Shown here piece after piece: positions 50,938 to 60,237 of a DNA stretch of 64,000 nucleotides. Numbering within the stretch: the stretch's first letter is position 1; each line of letters starts with the position of its first letter. Location of the stretch: the NCBI GenBank assembly GCA_965218045.1, contig CBDCJX010000008.1, forward strand, positions 434,001 through 498,000, in the 5' to 3' direction. Source of the DNA: CAVRCA01 sp965218045. Lineage in GTDB: Bacteria > Pseudomonadota > Alphaproteobacteria > Acetobacterales > Acetobacteraceae. The notes under the pieces are model-generated. The model was not told where the DNA came from. It was given only the letters and a program-made list of their open reading frames with translations, and ran no database searches. A program made the position numbers and the translations under genes.

Positions 50938-51876
50938 TTGTCCACAACAAATTACGACCCTCGAAGGTCTGGCGCGACGACGGTGGAGACGACCACTGCC
51001 CTGAGCGGCGGCGCCCACACGCACCGCCGCATCTCCTGGGCGGCGATCTTTGGCGGGGTCGTCATTGTGGTCGTGGTGCAGCTGCTGTTCAGCCTGCTAG
51101 GCGCCGGCATCGGCCTCGGCACGGTCGACACCAACGCCGGCAGCACGCCCACGGCCAGCAGCCTTGGCATCGGCGCTGGTCTCTGGTGGCTCATCAGCAG
51201 TTGCGTCGCCCTCATTATCGGCGGCTATGTCGCGGCGTGGCTGGCGGGGATCGAGATCCGGTTCGACGGCTTGCTGCACGGCCTCGTCACCTGGGGCATC
51301 GCGACCTTGCTGACGATGTGGCTGCTGACCTCGGCGATCGGCGGCATCATCGGCGGCGGCTTCTCGGCCCTCGGCAGCGTGGTGTCGGCGGCCGGAGGCG
51401 GTGTCAGCGAGGCGGCAAAGCCGATTGCGCAAGCTGCCGGCGTCTCGCCCGACATGCTGCAACAGCAGGCGCAAGCCTACTTGCAGCCGACCCCTGCCGA
51501 TCCCGCCGCGATGAGCCCGCAGGAGGCTCAGAAGGCGATCGCGAGCAACCTCGCGACCTACGCCGACGGCGGAGCGGATGCGGCGGCAGCCAAGGAGCGC
51601 ATCGTCAACATCATGGCGGCGCAAACCAAGCTGAGCCACGACGAGGCGGCGAAGAAGTTCGACGAGGCGCAGGCCAAGCTGAAGCAGACCCGCGACCAGG
51701 CGATCGCAACCGCGAAGGACGCGGCCGACGCCAGTGCGGCCGCCGCGGCGAAGACGTCGTTTGCCGCCTTTGGTGTGTTGTTGCTGGGTGCGATCGCGGC
51801 GGCAATCGGTGGCTCGCTCGCGGTGCAACGGCGGCTGACCACGACCCACCGCACGGTCGAGAGTGGACGCGTGTGA
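50938..51876 (+). CDS. Multi-pass membrane protein, PhnA-like/unknown
   Basis: The 312-residue protein has a basic N-terminus, a first helix AAIFGGVVIVVVVQLLFSLL, further helices near residues 75-98 and 110-135, a long soluble helical region rich in Ala/Lys (residues about 145-265), and a final helix FGVLLLGAIAAAIGGSLAVQ. The soluble part is heptad-like and may coil. I do not recognise a characterised family. It starts at a TTG with AGGAG just upstream, directly after the hairpin repeats, in a stress gene group. Confidence 0.72.
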   Translation: MSTTNYDPRRSGATTVETTTALSGGAHTHRRISWAAIFGGVVIVVVVQLLFSLLGAGIGLGTVDTNAGSTPTASSLGIGAGLWWLISSCVALIIGGYVAAWLAGIEIRFDGLLHGLVTWGIATLLTMWLLTSAIGGIIGGGFSALGSVVSAAGGGVSEAAKPIAQAAGVSPDMLQQQAQAYLQPTPADPAAMSPQEAQKAIASNLATYADGGADAAAAKERIVNIMAAQTKLSHDEAAKKFDEAQAKLKQTRDQAIATAKDAADASAAAAAKTSFAAFGVLLLGAIAAAIGGSLAVQRRLTTTHRTVESGRV

Positions 51877-52066
51877 ACGGCGCCGTTCACCGGGCGCGCT
51901 GAGAGTGCGGTGCAGACGATTGGTCCGCGGCGGGGTTGATTGCCGCCGCGGACCGGCCGCCGCGTAGCGTTGCGCGGTCAGCCGGCCCTGATGGCATCGT
52001 CGATGCGTCCGGGCAGCGATACTAACAGTTATTGACATCACGGGTAACTGGGCCTATAGTTTGCCC

Positions 52067-52723
52067 ATGTCCCCAGCCCCCTCCACCCCAACCGGCTTGA
52101 TGTGCCGCTTCGGCCTGCTCGTCGAGCGGCTGAGGTGGACGCTTGCCGATTGGGTCGACCGGAACCCCCGGAACCGCGACGTGCTGGGGCCGCTTGCCTT
52201 GCTGCTGTGGAAGTACTTGCAGCGCACGACGCGGCGCCTCGCCGCGCTGCATGCGCAGTTCGCCGCCGGGACGCTTGCGCCGCGCAAGGACCGGGCGCCG
52301 CGTCAGGCAGCCGAGCCGGCCGAGTCGACCTCGCGAGGGGAGAAGCTGCCGAGCGGCCCGGTGCTGGCGCGGTTCGGCGCCGGGTATCTCGGCGCCTGGC
52401 TGCTGGCGCTGGTCGAGGATGCGGAGATGCAGGCGCTGCTCGCGGCGTCGCCGCAAGCGGGTCGGCTACTGCGCCCGCTATGGCGTCGACTGACCAACGA
52501 TCCGCTGCCCGCGCCGCTGCGGCTGCCGCCGAAACCGCCGCGTTCGGAGCCACCGCTCGCTGCGGCGGCGCTCGCCGCAGCGCCGGGCGAGGCATCGCCT
52601 GCCGCAACGCCCGACACCCGACCCCAATCCCCGCCCCATGCCCCATTGGGGCGTCGCGCGGCGGCGTCCGCCAAGCCGCCGGCTTCGCTGCCACCCTGGC
52701 CACCATCGCTTTTCCGGGCTTGA
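52067..52723 (+). CDS. Uncharacterised Pro/Ala-rich protein
   Basis: The 218-residue protein has a folded-looking first half (LMCRFGLLVERLRWTLADWV, VLARFGAGYLGAWLLALVED) and a disordered C-terminal half rich in Pro, Ala and Arg. No recognised domain. The ATG at 52067 is preceded two codons earlier by an in-frame TTG. The antisense strand is also open, a common effect of high GC, so the case for coding rests on the non-repetitive first half and the matching strand of a plausible terminator downstream. Confidence 0.5.
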   Translation: MSPAPSTPTGLMCRFGLLVERLRWTLADWVDRNPRNRDVLGPLALLLWKYLQRTTRRLAALHAQFAAGTLAPRKDRAPRQAAEPAESTSRGEKLPSGPVLARFGAGYLGAWLLALVEDAEMQALLAASPQAGRLLRPLWRRLTNDPLPAPLRLPPKPPRSEPPLAAAALAAAPGEASPAATPDTRPQSPPHAPLGRRAAASAKPPASLPPWPPSLFRA

Positions 52724-52745
52724 CGCGGCACCGCCTTGGTGCGTC

Positions 52746-52768
52746 CATTTCGTTTCGTTTTCGAAATG
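52746..52768. terminator. Terminator hairpin between convergent genes
   Basis: CATTTCG (52746-52752) and CGAAATG (52762-52768) form a 7-bp stem with an intervening T-rich segment, located between convergent stops at 52723 and 52812. The surrounding bases include short T-runs (GTTTT, CTTTTTG), so termination is plausible in either direction. Confidence 0.45.
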
Positions 52769-52811
52769 AAGTTTGACCGAGGCCGCTTTTTGTCGGGGCC
52801 GGCGGCCGGTA

Positions 52812-53756
52812 TCAGACCACCAGCACCGGGTCCTTGGCACGGCGGATCAACGCCTGCACGCTACGATAGGAGCTGCTGCCCGGGTCCGTGTCGCAGCCGG
52901 TGACGATCAAGCGTTGCTCGCCTTCCGCCAGCTCGATGACCCGGCTGACCAGATCGCCCTGCCGGACAATGACCCGGCAGCCCACACCGCGTTGCTGCGC
53001 CGCGCGCTGCATCGCGGCGATCAGCCCAGCCGTCTCCGGCCGGTCGAGCCCGGCGAGATGATCCAGATCGAGGTCCGCGGCGTCGTGCTCGCCGATCAGG
53101 CCGGCGGCCGCTTCCAGCACTCGGTCATCGACAACGGCCACGATGTCGATGGTGCCGCTGTCGCCGAGGATACGCAGCGCCCAAGCCGCGGCGAGCGGGT
53201 TGTCCTGCACGTGCACGGATAGCGCAAGCAGCAGCGGTTTCAAGCTGTCGGCTGGTTCCTCGCGCGGTTCGCGGACGACCAGCAGCGGTCGCGACTGGGT
53301 CATCAGCTTGTCCAGGTTCACGCCGACGCTGTCGCTGCCGAGTTCGGCGAAATCTTCCAGATAAGGCGCCGGCACTATTAGCAAATCCGCTTTCACCGAT
53401 CGGGCGAGCTGCGAGATCTGGGTGTATGGCGGCTTGTCGGGCTGCTGGCGCGGCGCCAACACGGCGTTCACACCGGCGTCGGTCAATCGGGTGACATGCT
53501 CATCCAGCGCGGCGTCGCGGCCCGCGTCGGGCGCTCCCGCATAGACGTAGGCGACGTGCACGGTGGCCGACATCCGCCTGGCCAGTTCCGCCGCAATGCC
53601 GATCGTCATGTCGCTCTGGTTCGAGCCGTCGATCGCGACCAGGATCACGTTCAGCGTCGGTGCGACGAGGTCGACGCGTCGTGCGGTCAGCGCGGCTTCG
53701 AATTCGTGGATCGTGCTGCTCAGTTCACGATCGTCGGGCCTCATGTTGTTGGGCAT
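52812..53756 (-). CDS. Tandem UspA-domain universal stress protein
   Basis: The 314-residue protein contains two universal-stress-protein folds. The first shows LNVILVAIDGSNQSDMTIGI and DLLIVPAPYLEDFAELGSDS then VGVNLDKLMTQSRPLLVV; the second runs from KPLLLALSVHVQDNPLAAAW to RLIVTGCDTDPGSSSYRSVQ. The ATP-binding G-x2-G-x9-G(S/T) motif is weak in both, so ATP binding is uncertain. I choose the ATG at 53756 (MPNNMRPDD) with GGAG upstream. It lies 22 nt downstream of the transporter gene on the same strand, probably co-transcribed. Confidence 0.85.
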   Translation of the reverse strand: MPNNMRPDDRELSSTIHEFEAALTARRVDLVAPTLNVILVAIDGSNQSDMTIGIAAELARRMSATVHVAYVYAGAPDAGRDAALDEHVTRLTDAGVNAVLAPRQQPDKPPYTQISQLARSVKADLLIVPAPYLEDFAELGSDSVGVNLDKLMTQSRPLLVVREPREEPADSLKPLLLALSVHVQDNPLAAAWALRILGDSGTIDIVAVVDDRVLEAAAGLIGEHDAADLDLDHLAGLDRPETAGLIAAMQRAAQQRGVGCRVIVRQGDLVSRVIELAEGEQRLIVTGCDTDPGSSSYRSVQALIRRAKDPVLVV

Positions 53757-53778
53757 CGAGGGCTCCTCCGGGCCAGGC

Positions 53779-55197
53779 TCAGGTCGGCAGGGTCGGGAAC
53801 AGGTCGAAGGCGAGGTATGCGTAGATGTAGGCCAGGACCAGGCCAATCTGCAGCACCGTGACGGTAACGCCCACTTTCATGTACTCGCCCCAGCCGATGC
53901 GGATGCCGCGTTCCTTCTCCAGTGCGTGCAGCGCGATCACAGCCGCGATGGAACCCACTGGCGTCGGGTTGCCGCCCAGATTGCAGGCGGCGATCAGCGT
54001 CCACCAGAGGGGTGCCGCTGCCATGCCGCGATCGACCATCGTGTGGACCACGGGGATCATCGTCGCCGCCACCGGGATGTTGTCGACGATGCTTGCAGTC
54101 ACGAACACGAACGGAGTGATCATCGCGATCGCGGACGTCATCCGACCAGCAGCCAGATCGTAGATGCCGCCGGCCAGCAGCGTCAGCAATCCGGTTTCCT
54201 GCACGGCGCCGATCAGCACGAACAGACCGATGAAGAACAGGATGATGGTCCACTTGACCTTGGTGATCGCCTCCTCCGGGGGGAAGCCGGAGAACAGCAG
54301 CGCCGCAACGCCGCCGCACATGGCGATGTAGTCAAGGCCGACATTCAGCGTCTGGGCCAGCGCGAAGCCGATGATCGTCAACGCAAGGATGGTTGCCGTG
54401 CGATAGAACAGCGATCGGTCTCTCACCAAGGCCCATTCGTCGAAGCCGGCGACCTTCGCGGCGCGCGCGGCCAGTTGCGCCGGGCCGGCGGCGCTGAGGG
54501 TTCTGCGATAGAAGAACCCGATGACGAAATACGCGAGCAGCGCCGACAGCAGGGCCAGCGGTGCCGAGATGATGAGGAACTGCACGTAGGGAATGCGGGC
54601 AGACGTGCCGATCATCAGCGTGGGAATGCCCGAGGCAAAGGTCATCAGCGCGCCCGAGTTGGCGCCGATGGCGACCGCGATGATGTAGGGCCGCGGATCG
54701 TCGTCCAGCGCCTTGGTGATGACCAGCACCAGCGACGCCATGATCAGCACGCCAGGAGCAATGGTCAGAAACGTCACGAACCCGACGGTGACCGCCATGA
54801 TGCCTGGCAGCAGCTTGCGTGGATCACCCCGGGTAAGCTTGACGATGCGCACCGCCATGAAGTGGAACAAGCCCGATTCGGACGCGATGGCGACGACGAT
54901 CGAGGTGCCGACGATGACGCCGATGACACCGAGATCGTGGTGAATGAAATCATGAACCTGCTGATAAGGCCGCTTGCCGCCAAACACGCCGAGCACGAGC
55001 GCCAGCGCGACGGCGATCACCGCCCCCAGCATCGCGGCCAGTGTCTTGTCCATGCGCTCGGTGGCGATCAACACGAAGGTCGCGACCAGCACGGCGCCGA
55101 TCAGGACCATTGGCAGGATGGCCGTCCCGGCGTCGGGCGCGGCGACGGTGGTGGCGACGTTCAGCGCGGCAGGAGTGTACGCGGCAGAAGTGTACAT
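53779..55197 (-). CDS. ArsB/NhaD-type ion transporter (SLC13-like permease)
   Basis: The 472-residue membrane protein has about twelve hydrophobic segments and belongs to the ion transporter superfamily that includes ArsB, NhaD and CitM. Signatures include GVIVGTSIVVAIASESGLFH, FLTIAPGVLIMASLVLVITK and FVTASIVDNIPVAATMIPVV, followed by AACNLGGNPTPVGSIAAVIA. The DNIPV and GGNxTPVGS loops are typical of this group. Whether it carries sodium, arsenite or a dicarboxylate is not decided by sequence. It is followed by the UspA gene and preceded, 24 nt away, by the end of cobS. Confidence 0.85.
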   Translation of the reverse strand: MYTSAAYTPAALNVATTVAAPDAGTAILPMVLIGAVLVATFVLIATERMDKTLAAMLGAVIAVALALVLGVFGGKRPYQQVHDFIHHDLGVIGVIVGTSIVVAIASESGLFHFMAVRIVKLTRGDPRKLLPGIMAVTVGFVTFLTIAPGVLIMASLVLVITKALDDDPRPYIIAVAIGANSGALMTFASGIPTLMIGTSARIPYVQFLIISAPLALLSALLAYFVIGFFYRRTLSAAGPAQLAARAAKVAGFDEWALVRDRSLFYRTATILALTIIGFALAQTLNVGLDYIAMCGGVAALLFSGFPPEEAITKVKWTIILFFIGLFVLIGAVQETGLLTLLAGGIYDLAAGRMTSAIAMITPFVFVTASIVDNIPVAATMIPVVHTMVDRGMAAAPLWWTLIAACNLGGNPTPVGSIAAVIALHALEKERGIRIGWGEYMKVGVTVTVLQIGLVLAYIYAYLAFDLFPTLPT

Positions 55198-55221
55198 GGA
55201 CCGGGGCCAACCCTTGCAACG

Positions 55222-55969
55222 TTATGATCCGGCGACCAGCACCGACAGCACCGACACCTCGGTCGCCCACCGCCGCGGCACCCAGCACATCCCCGGTGTA
55301 GCCGCCGATCTGTCCCATTGCGAGCCGCGCCACCACGCACCCGACCAGGGCCGCGACCGCGATCGCGACACCCGCCCGCCCATCCGCCGCAACCGCCCCG
55401 GCGATCCCGGCGGCGAGCGTCAGCCCGGCGGCGATCGGCAGCACCGCGGGCGGGTGCAGCGCCGCGGCGAGCCCGTCCGCCCGCGCCGGCCGGCTGAGCA
55501 GCACCGGCAGCAGCAGCGCCCCCCGCCCGAGCGCGCCCGCCGCCAGCAACGCTCGCAGCACCGCACCGGGTTCCGCCAGCGCGGCGAGGCAGGCCACGCG
55601 CAACCCAAGCGCCAGCACCAGCGCCAGCACCCCATAGGCGCCGACCGCGCTGTCACGCATGATGGCGAGCTTGCCCGCCGGGTCGCGTCCGCCGCCGAAC
55701 CCGTCCGCCGTGTCGGCCAGCCCGTCCTCGTGCAGCCCGCCGGTCAGCAGCACCTGCGCCGCGATCGCCCACAACGCGGCGACGACGGGCGGCAGGCCGA
55801 GCCAGCCGGCCAGTGCGAACACCACCCCGCCGACCGCGCCCACCGCCGCGCCGACCAGCGGATACGCCCACACTGCGCGGCTTGCGTCCGGCGGCGGGCC
55901 TCGGGCGGGGAGCGGCAGGCGGGTCAGCATTTGTCCCGCCGCAAAAAGGTCGGCGGCCAGGCGGGTCAC
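55222..55969 (-). CDS. cobS: Cobalamin synthase CobS, apparently frameshifted near the 3' end
   Basis: CobS is the membrane enzyme that joins adenosylcobinamide-GDP to alpha-ribazole. The N-terminal and central parts are normal: LLTGGLHEDGLADTADGFGG, then RDSAVGAYGVLALVLALGLR. Near the end, after QIGGYTGDVLGAA, the frame runs into unrelated residues and stays open into the neighbouring gene. Shifting one base around 55275 restores WATEVSVLSVLVAGS and a stop at 55222, the end expected for the family. Either the gene carries a 1-nt indel or this base is a sequencing error. The start is a GTG at 55969 that overlaps the cobT stop (GTGA). Confidence 0.85.
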
Positions 55970-56976
55970 GCCCGCCCCGCCACCCCGGCCTCGGTGAAGG
56001 TCGCCATCCCGGCATGGCACGCCAGCGCCGCCCGCAGCAGCGGCACCGCCAGTGCCGCCCCCGACGCCTCGCCCAGCCGCATGCCGAGATCGAGCAGCGG
56101 CGCCTTGTCGAGCGCGGCGGCGAGCGCGCGGTGCCCGGCCTCGGCCGAGAGATGCGCGAGCAGGGCATGATCCAGCCCGCCCGAGGCCATGCGGGCGAGC
56201 GGAGCGGCGGCGGCGGTGCAGACAAAGCCGTCGAGCAGCACCGGCACCCCGCGTCGACGCGCCGCCAGGGTGGCGCCGAGGATCGCCGCCAGCTCTCGCC
56301 CGCCCAACGCCGCCGCGACCGCGAGCGGGTCAGAGCCGCCGTGCCGAGCCAGCCCCGCCTCGACAACCGCTTGCTTGCGCGCCAGCCCGGCCGCGTCGAC
56401 GCCGGAGCCGCGCCCGACCCAGCGCGCCGCGCCGCCGCCGAACAACCCGGCCGCGATTGCGGCGGCGGCGGTCGTGTTGCCGATACCCATCTCGCCCAGG
56501 CAGAGCAGGTCGCATTCCGGCGGGACCGCATCCGCGCCGGCGTTCACCGCCGCCAGGAACGCCGCCGGCGACATGGCTGGCTGCTCGGTGAAGTCGGCGG
56601 TCGGCTGGTCGAGGTCGAGCGGCACCACAAGCAGCCGCGCCCCGGCGACAGCGGCGAGCTGGTTGATCGCGGCACCCCCGGCGGCGAAGTTGGCGACCAT
56701 CTGCGCGGTGACCGCCGGCGGATAGGCGGAGACCCCGCGCCCGACAACGCCGTGGTTGCCGGCGAACACCAGCACCTCCACCCGATCCAGCGCGGGCATC
56801 GCGCGGCCCTGCCAGCGCGCCAGCCACTCGACCAACGTCTCCAGCCGCCCCAGGCTGCCGGGCGGCTTGGTCAAGCTCGCCTGGCGCTCGCGCACGGCGG
56901 CGGCAGCTTCTTCGTCGCCCACCGGCAGGTCGCGGCAGGCAAGTTGCAGCGCGTCGAGGCTGGCAAACCCGCTCAT
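55966..56976 (-). CDS. cobT: Nicotinate-nucleotide:DMB phosphoribosyltransferase CobT
   Basis: This enzyme makes alpha-ribazole phosphate from dimethylbenzimidazole and nicotinate mononucleotide. The 336-residue protein contains VLVFAGNHGVVGRGVSAYPP, CDLLCLGEMGIGNTTAAAAI and PVLLDGFVCTAAAAPLARMA, all family signatures. The catalytic Glu of CobT lies near the C-terminal region around DLGMRLGEASGAALAVPLL. The ATG at 56976 overlaps the cobB stop by 4 nt, and the stop overlaps the cobS start, so the three are coupled. Confidence 0.94.
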   Translation of the reverse strand: MSGFASLDALQLACRDLPVGDEEAAAAVRERQASLTKPPGSLGRLETLVEWLARWQGRAMPALDRVEVLVFAGNHGVVGRGVSAYPPAVTAQMVANFAAGGAAINQLAAVAGARLLVVPLDLDQPTADFTEQPAMSPAAFLAAVNAGADAVPPECDLLCLGEMGIGNTTAAAAIAAGLFGGGAARWVGRGSGVDAAGLARKQAVVEAGLARHGGSDPLAVAAALGGRELAAILGATLAARRRGVPVLLDGFVCTAAAAPLARMASGGLDHALLAHLSAEAGHRALAAALDKAPLLDLGMRLGEASGAALAVPLLRAALACHAGMATFTEAGVAGRA

Positions 56977-58280
56977 TGAACCGCGATCACATGGAAAAAC
57001 CCGCCGCTGACCCGCCCGCGCACGCCGCCGGCCGGGCCGAGCGCGCGTCCGCTCGCGTCGGCCAGCTCGGCGAGCGGCGAGTCGGCGCCCGGCTCGATCA
57101 GGCTCGCGTAGTGGAACTCGTGGCCGCGCAGCACCGCACCCGCCGCGCCGAGCGGAGTGTCGGCGGCAAGCCGTGCCACGCGATAGCCGAGATGCAGCCG
57201 CCGCCGCGCGAAGCTGGTGGCGTGGCCGAGCAGCCCTGTCATCGCGTGTCGCGTCCCCGCCCCATCCTCGATCCCGCTGCCGAGCACCATGTAGCCACCG
57301 CACTCGCCATGCACCGGCCGGGTCGCGGCGAAGCGGCGCAGCCCGGCGTGGAACCGCGCGGCGGCGGCGAGGGTGCCGGCGTGCAGCTCGGGATAGCCGC
57401 CGGGCAGCCAGCCGGCGTTGCAATCCTCGGGCGGCGGTTCGTCGGCGAGCGGCGAGAACGGCACGATCTCGGCTCCCGCCGCGCGCCATCCGTCCAGCAG
57501 ATGGGGGTAGACGAAGCTGAACGCCCTGTCCCGCGCCAGCGCGATCCGCTGACCCGGCGGCGGCAAGGCGGTCTGCGGCGTGACGCGCGGCGTGAGCTCG
57601 CTCGCCATGCCGAGGATCGCGTCAATGTCGAGGCAGCGCTCGGCCATCGCGGCGAGCCGGTCCAGCATGGCGTGCAACTCCGGCAGCTCCTCCGCCTGCA
57701 CCAGCCCCAGATGCCGCTCCGGCAGCGCCAGCGCCGCGTCGCGCCCGATGCTGCCAAGCAGCGGCAACCCGGCCTCGGCCAGCGCCGCCACGATGCCGTC
57801 GCGATGGCGATCGCTGGCCACCCGGTTGAGCACCACGCCGCCCACACGCACCGCCGGATCATGCAACGCGAAGCCGCGCGCCACGGCGGCGGCGGATTGC
57901 GACTGGCCGGACACGTCGAGCACCAGCAGCACCGGCAGCGCGAACCGCGCGGCGAGGTCGGCGGCGCTGCCCCGGTGCCCAGGCGGCCCGGCCACCCCGT
58001 CGAACAACCCCATCGCGGATTCCACGACCAGCATCTCCGCCCCCTCCGCCGCATCGGCCGCGATCGCGTCGAGCAGCAAGGGCGGCATCGCCCAGCTATC
58101 GAGGTTTCGGCTCGGCGCGAAGCTGGCCACGGCGTGGAAGCCGGGGTCGATGTAGTCGGGGCCGGACTTCGCCGCTCGCACTCGCACGCCTCGTTGGCGC
58201 AGCGCGGCAACCAGGGCCAGCGTCACCGTGGTCTTGCCGCTGCCCGAGCGGGGCGCGGCGACGATCAGTCCGACGGTCAT
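56973..58280 (-). CDS. cobB: Cobyrinate/hydrogenobyrinate a,c-diamide synthase CobB
   Basis: This glutamine-dependent enzyme amidates the a and c carboxylates of the corrin ring using ATP. The 435-residue protein has an N-terminal P-loop domain (LIVAAPRSGSGKTTVTLALV, then KSGPDYIDPGFHAVAS) and a C-terminal glutamine amidotransferase domain whose catalytic Cys lies in VHGECGGYMVLGSG. Other cues are NRVASDRHRDGIVAAL and LPGGYPELHAG. It is coupled to cobT (ATGA) and to cobA (4-nt overlap). Confidence 0.94.
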   Translation of the reverse strand: MTVGLIVAAPRSGSGKTTVTLALVAALRQRGVRVRAAKSGPDYIDPGFHAVASFAPSRNLDSWAMPPLLLDAIAADAAEGAEMLVVESAMGLFDGVAGPPGHRGSAADLAARFALPVLLVLDVSGQSQSAAAVARGFALHDPAVRVGGVVLNRVASDRHRDGIVAALAEAGLPLLGSIGRDAALALPERHLGLVQAEELPELHAMLDRLAAMAERCLDIDAILGMASELTPRVTPQTALPPPGQRIALARDRAFSFVYPHLLDGWRAAGAEIVPFSPLADEPPPEDCNAGWLPGGYPELHAGTLAAAARFHAGLRRFAATRPVHGECGGYMVLGSGIEDGAGTRHAMTGLLGHATSFARRRLHLGYRVARLAADTPLGAAGAVLRGHEFHYASLIEPGADSPLAELADASGRALGPAGGVRGRVSGGFFHVIAVQ

Positions 58281-59080
58281 GCCGTCACCTCCCGCGCCAG
58301 GGCGAGCAGTTGCGCCCGCATCGCGACAATGCGGCCGATCACCACGATGGCCGGTGCCGCGATCCCGCTCGCCCGCGCCACGCTAGCGATCGTGCTAAGC
58401 CGAGCCACCACCACGCGCTCGTCCGGCAAGCTGGCCGAGGCGATGGCGGCGGCCGGCATGTTTGGCGACATCCCACCCGCGATCAACGCCTCGGCGATGC
58501 GGCCGAGTGCCGCGACCGCCATGTAAAGCACGATCGGCTGATCCAGCCGCGCCAATGTGGCCCAGTCCAGCCCGTCGGGGTCGCTCGCCCCGTGGCCGGT
58601 CGCCAGCACCACCGCCTGGTTCATCCCGCGCACCGTGGCCGGGATCAGTGCGCCGGCGAGCCCGGCGAGCCCCGCCGTGATGCCCGGGACCACGCGGAAC
58701 GGGATGCCGTGCGCAGCCAGGGTCGCCGCCTCCTCGCCGCCTCGGCCGAACACGAACGGGTCGCCGCCTTTCAGCCGCAACACCCGCTTGCCGGCACGCG
58801 CGCACGTCACCAGCCGCGCGGTGATGTCGGCCTGATCGACGGACAACTTGCCGCCCCGCTTGCCGGCGAACACGCGCTCGGCGTTTGGCCGGGCAAGGTC
58901 AAGCACGCGCGGGTCGAGCAGCGAGTCGTGCACCACGGTGTCGGCCTGCGCCAGGCCGGCAAGCGCCAGCACCGAAAGGTGGCCGGGATCGCCCGGCCCG
59001 GCACCCGCCAGCCAGACATGGCCCGGCTCCAGCACCGGCATGCTGGCGAGCAGGTCGGCAAGACGATCGGCGGCGGTCAT
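58277..59080 (-). CDS. cobA: Uroporphyrinogen-III C-methyltransferase CobA (SUMT)
   Basis: SUMT makes precorrin-2 by methylating uroporphyrinogen III at C2 and C7, the first dedicated step to cobalamin and siroheme. The 267-residue tetrapyrrole methylase shows VWLAGAGPGDPGHLSVLALA, VVHDSLLDPRVLDLA, RLKGGDPFVFGRGGEEAATL and the PGITAGLAGLAGALIPATVR region. Length is normal for the single-domain form. It is divergent from cbiD with about 44 bp between their starts. Confidence 0.93.
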   Translation of the reverse strand: MTAADRLADLLASMPVLEPGHVWLAGAGPGDPGHLSVLALAGLAQADTVVHDSLLDPRVLDLARPNAERVFAGKRGGKLSVDQADITARLVTCARAGKRVLRLKGGDPFVFGRGGEEAATLAAHGIPFRVVPGITAGLAGLAGALIPATVRGMNQAVVLATGHGASDPDGLDWATLARLDQPIVLYMAVAALGRIAEALIAGGMSPNMPAAAIASASLPDERVVVARLSTIASVARASGIAAPAIVVIGRIVAMRAQLLALAREVTA

Positions 59081-59124
59081 GCGTGTGGCCAGCAGCGGCG
59101 GACCCCGCTATAGCCCGGAGCGTG

Positions 59125-60237
59125 GTGCAAGCGCGTCCGCTTCGCCGGGGCTGGACCACCGGCGCCTGCGCGACCGCGGCGGCCAAGGCGGCCTACGTGG
59201 CGCTGCTCGACGGCGCCTTTCCCGACCCGGTGGAAATAACCCTCCCGCGCGGCGGCCGCGTTGCCTTTGCGTTGGCGGAGGCGGAACGCGGCGCCGATCA
59301 CGCCACCGCCGGCGTGGTGAAGGACGCCGGCGACGACCCCGACGTGACCCACGGCGCCCTGGTCCGCGCCACGGTGCGCCGCACTGCGCCGGGTGCCGGG
59401 GTGCAGTTCCGCGCCGGGTCGGGTGTCGGCACGGTGACCCGTCCCGGCTTGCCGCTGCCGCCGGGCGAGCCGGCGATCAACCCCGTCCCGCGCCGGATGA
59501 TCGCCGACGCCATCGCCGAGGTCGCGCAGGCGCACGGTGTCGCGGCCGACGCAGAGGTTACCCTCGCCATCCCCGACGGCGAGGCGATCGCGCGGCAGAC
59601 CCTCAACCCGCGTCTCGGCATCGTCGGTGGGCTCTCCATCCTGGGCACCACCGGGGTGGTGATCCCGTTCTCCTGCGCCGCCTGGATCGACAGCATCCAT
59701 CGCGGCATCGACGTGGCGCGCGCCAGCGGCCTCAGCCACGTCGCCGGCGCCACCGGCCGCACCTCGGAGCAGGCCGTGCAGGCGCTGCACGCGCTGCCCG
59801 AAATGGCGCTGATCGAGATGGGCGACTTCGTCGGCGGCATGCTGAAATACCTGCGCGCCCATCCGCTGCCCCGTGTCACCGTGGCCGGCGGCGTGGCCAA
59901 GATGACCAAACTCGCGCAGGGCCGGCTCGACCTGCATTCCAAACGCGGCGCGGTGGATTTTTCCGCGCTTGCCGAGCTGGCCCGTGCCGCCGAACCCGTC
60001 GCCGCCAGGATCATGGCGAGCAACACGACGGCCGAGGCGTTCGCCCATGCCGCCGAGTCCGGCGTTCCGTTGGGCGAGCGGGTCGCGCACGCGGCGTGGC
60101 GCACCGCCGCCTCGGTGCTCGCAGGCAGCGGGATCGCGCTCGAAATCGTGCTGTTCGATGCCGGCGGTCGGCTGGTCGGCCGCACCGATTTCCTGCCGGT
60201 TCACGGCGCGCCGCCGGGGCGAAACCTGCGCCGATAG
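59125..60237 (+). CDS. cbiD: Cobalt-precorrin-5B C1-methyltransferase CbiD
   Basis: CbiD methylates C1 and removes the two-carbon fragment, a job done by CobF in many aerobic producers. The 370-residue protein begins RRGWTTGACATAAAKAAYVA, and shows VGTVTRPGLPLPPGEPAINP and ILGTTGVVIPFSCAAWIDSI, classic CbiD signatures. Two adjacent GTG codons (59122, 59125) follow a GGAG site; I prefer the second. It is on the plus strand amid minus-strand cob genes and its end overlaps convergent cobM by 37 nt. No CobF is seen in the window. Confidence 0.93.
   Translation: MQARPLRRGWTTGACATAAAKAAYVALLDGAFPDPVEITLPRGGRVAFALAEAERGADHATAGVVKDAGDDPDVTHGALVRATVRRTAPGAGVQFRAGSGVGTVTRPGLPLPPGEPAINPVPRRMIADAIAEVAQAHGVAADAEVTLAIPDGEAIARQTLNPRLGIVGGLSILGTTGVVIPFSCAAWIDSIHRGIDVARASGLSHVAGATGRTSEQAVQALHALPEMALIEMGDFVGGMLKYLRAHPLPRVTVAGGVAKMTKLAQGRLDLHSKRGAVDFSALAELARAAEPVAARIMASNTTAEAFAHAAESGVPLGERVAHAAWRTAASVLAGSGIALEIVLFDAGGRLVGRTDFLPVHGAPPGRNLRR

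Noticed and set aside
53563..55227. Plus-strand open frame of about 554 codons opposite the UspA and transporter genes
   Set aside because: Shadow frame; the opposite strand encodes well-supported proteins with membrane and domain motifs.
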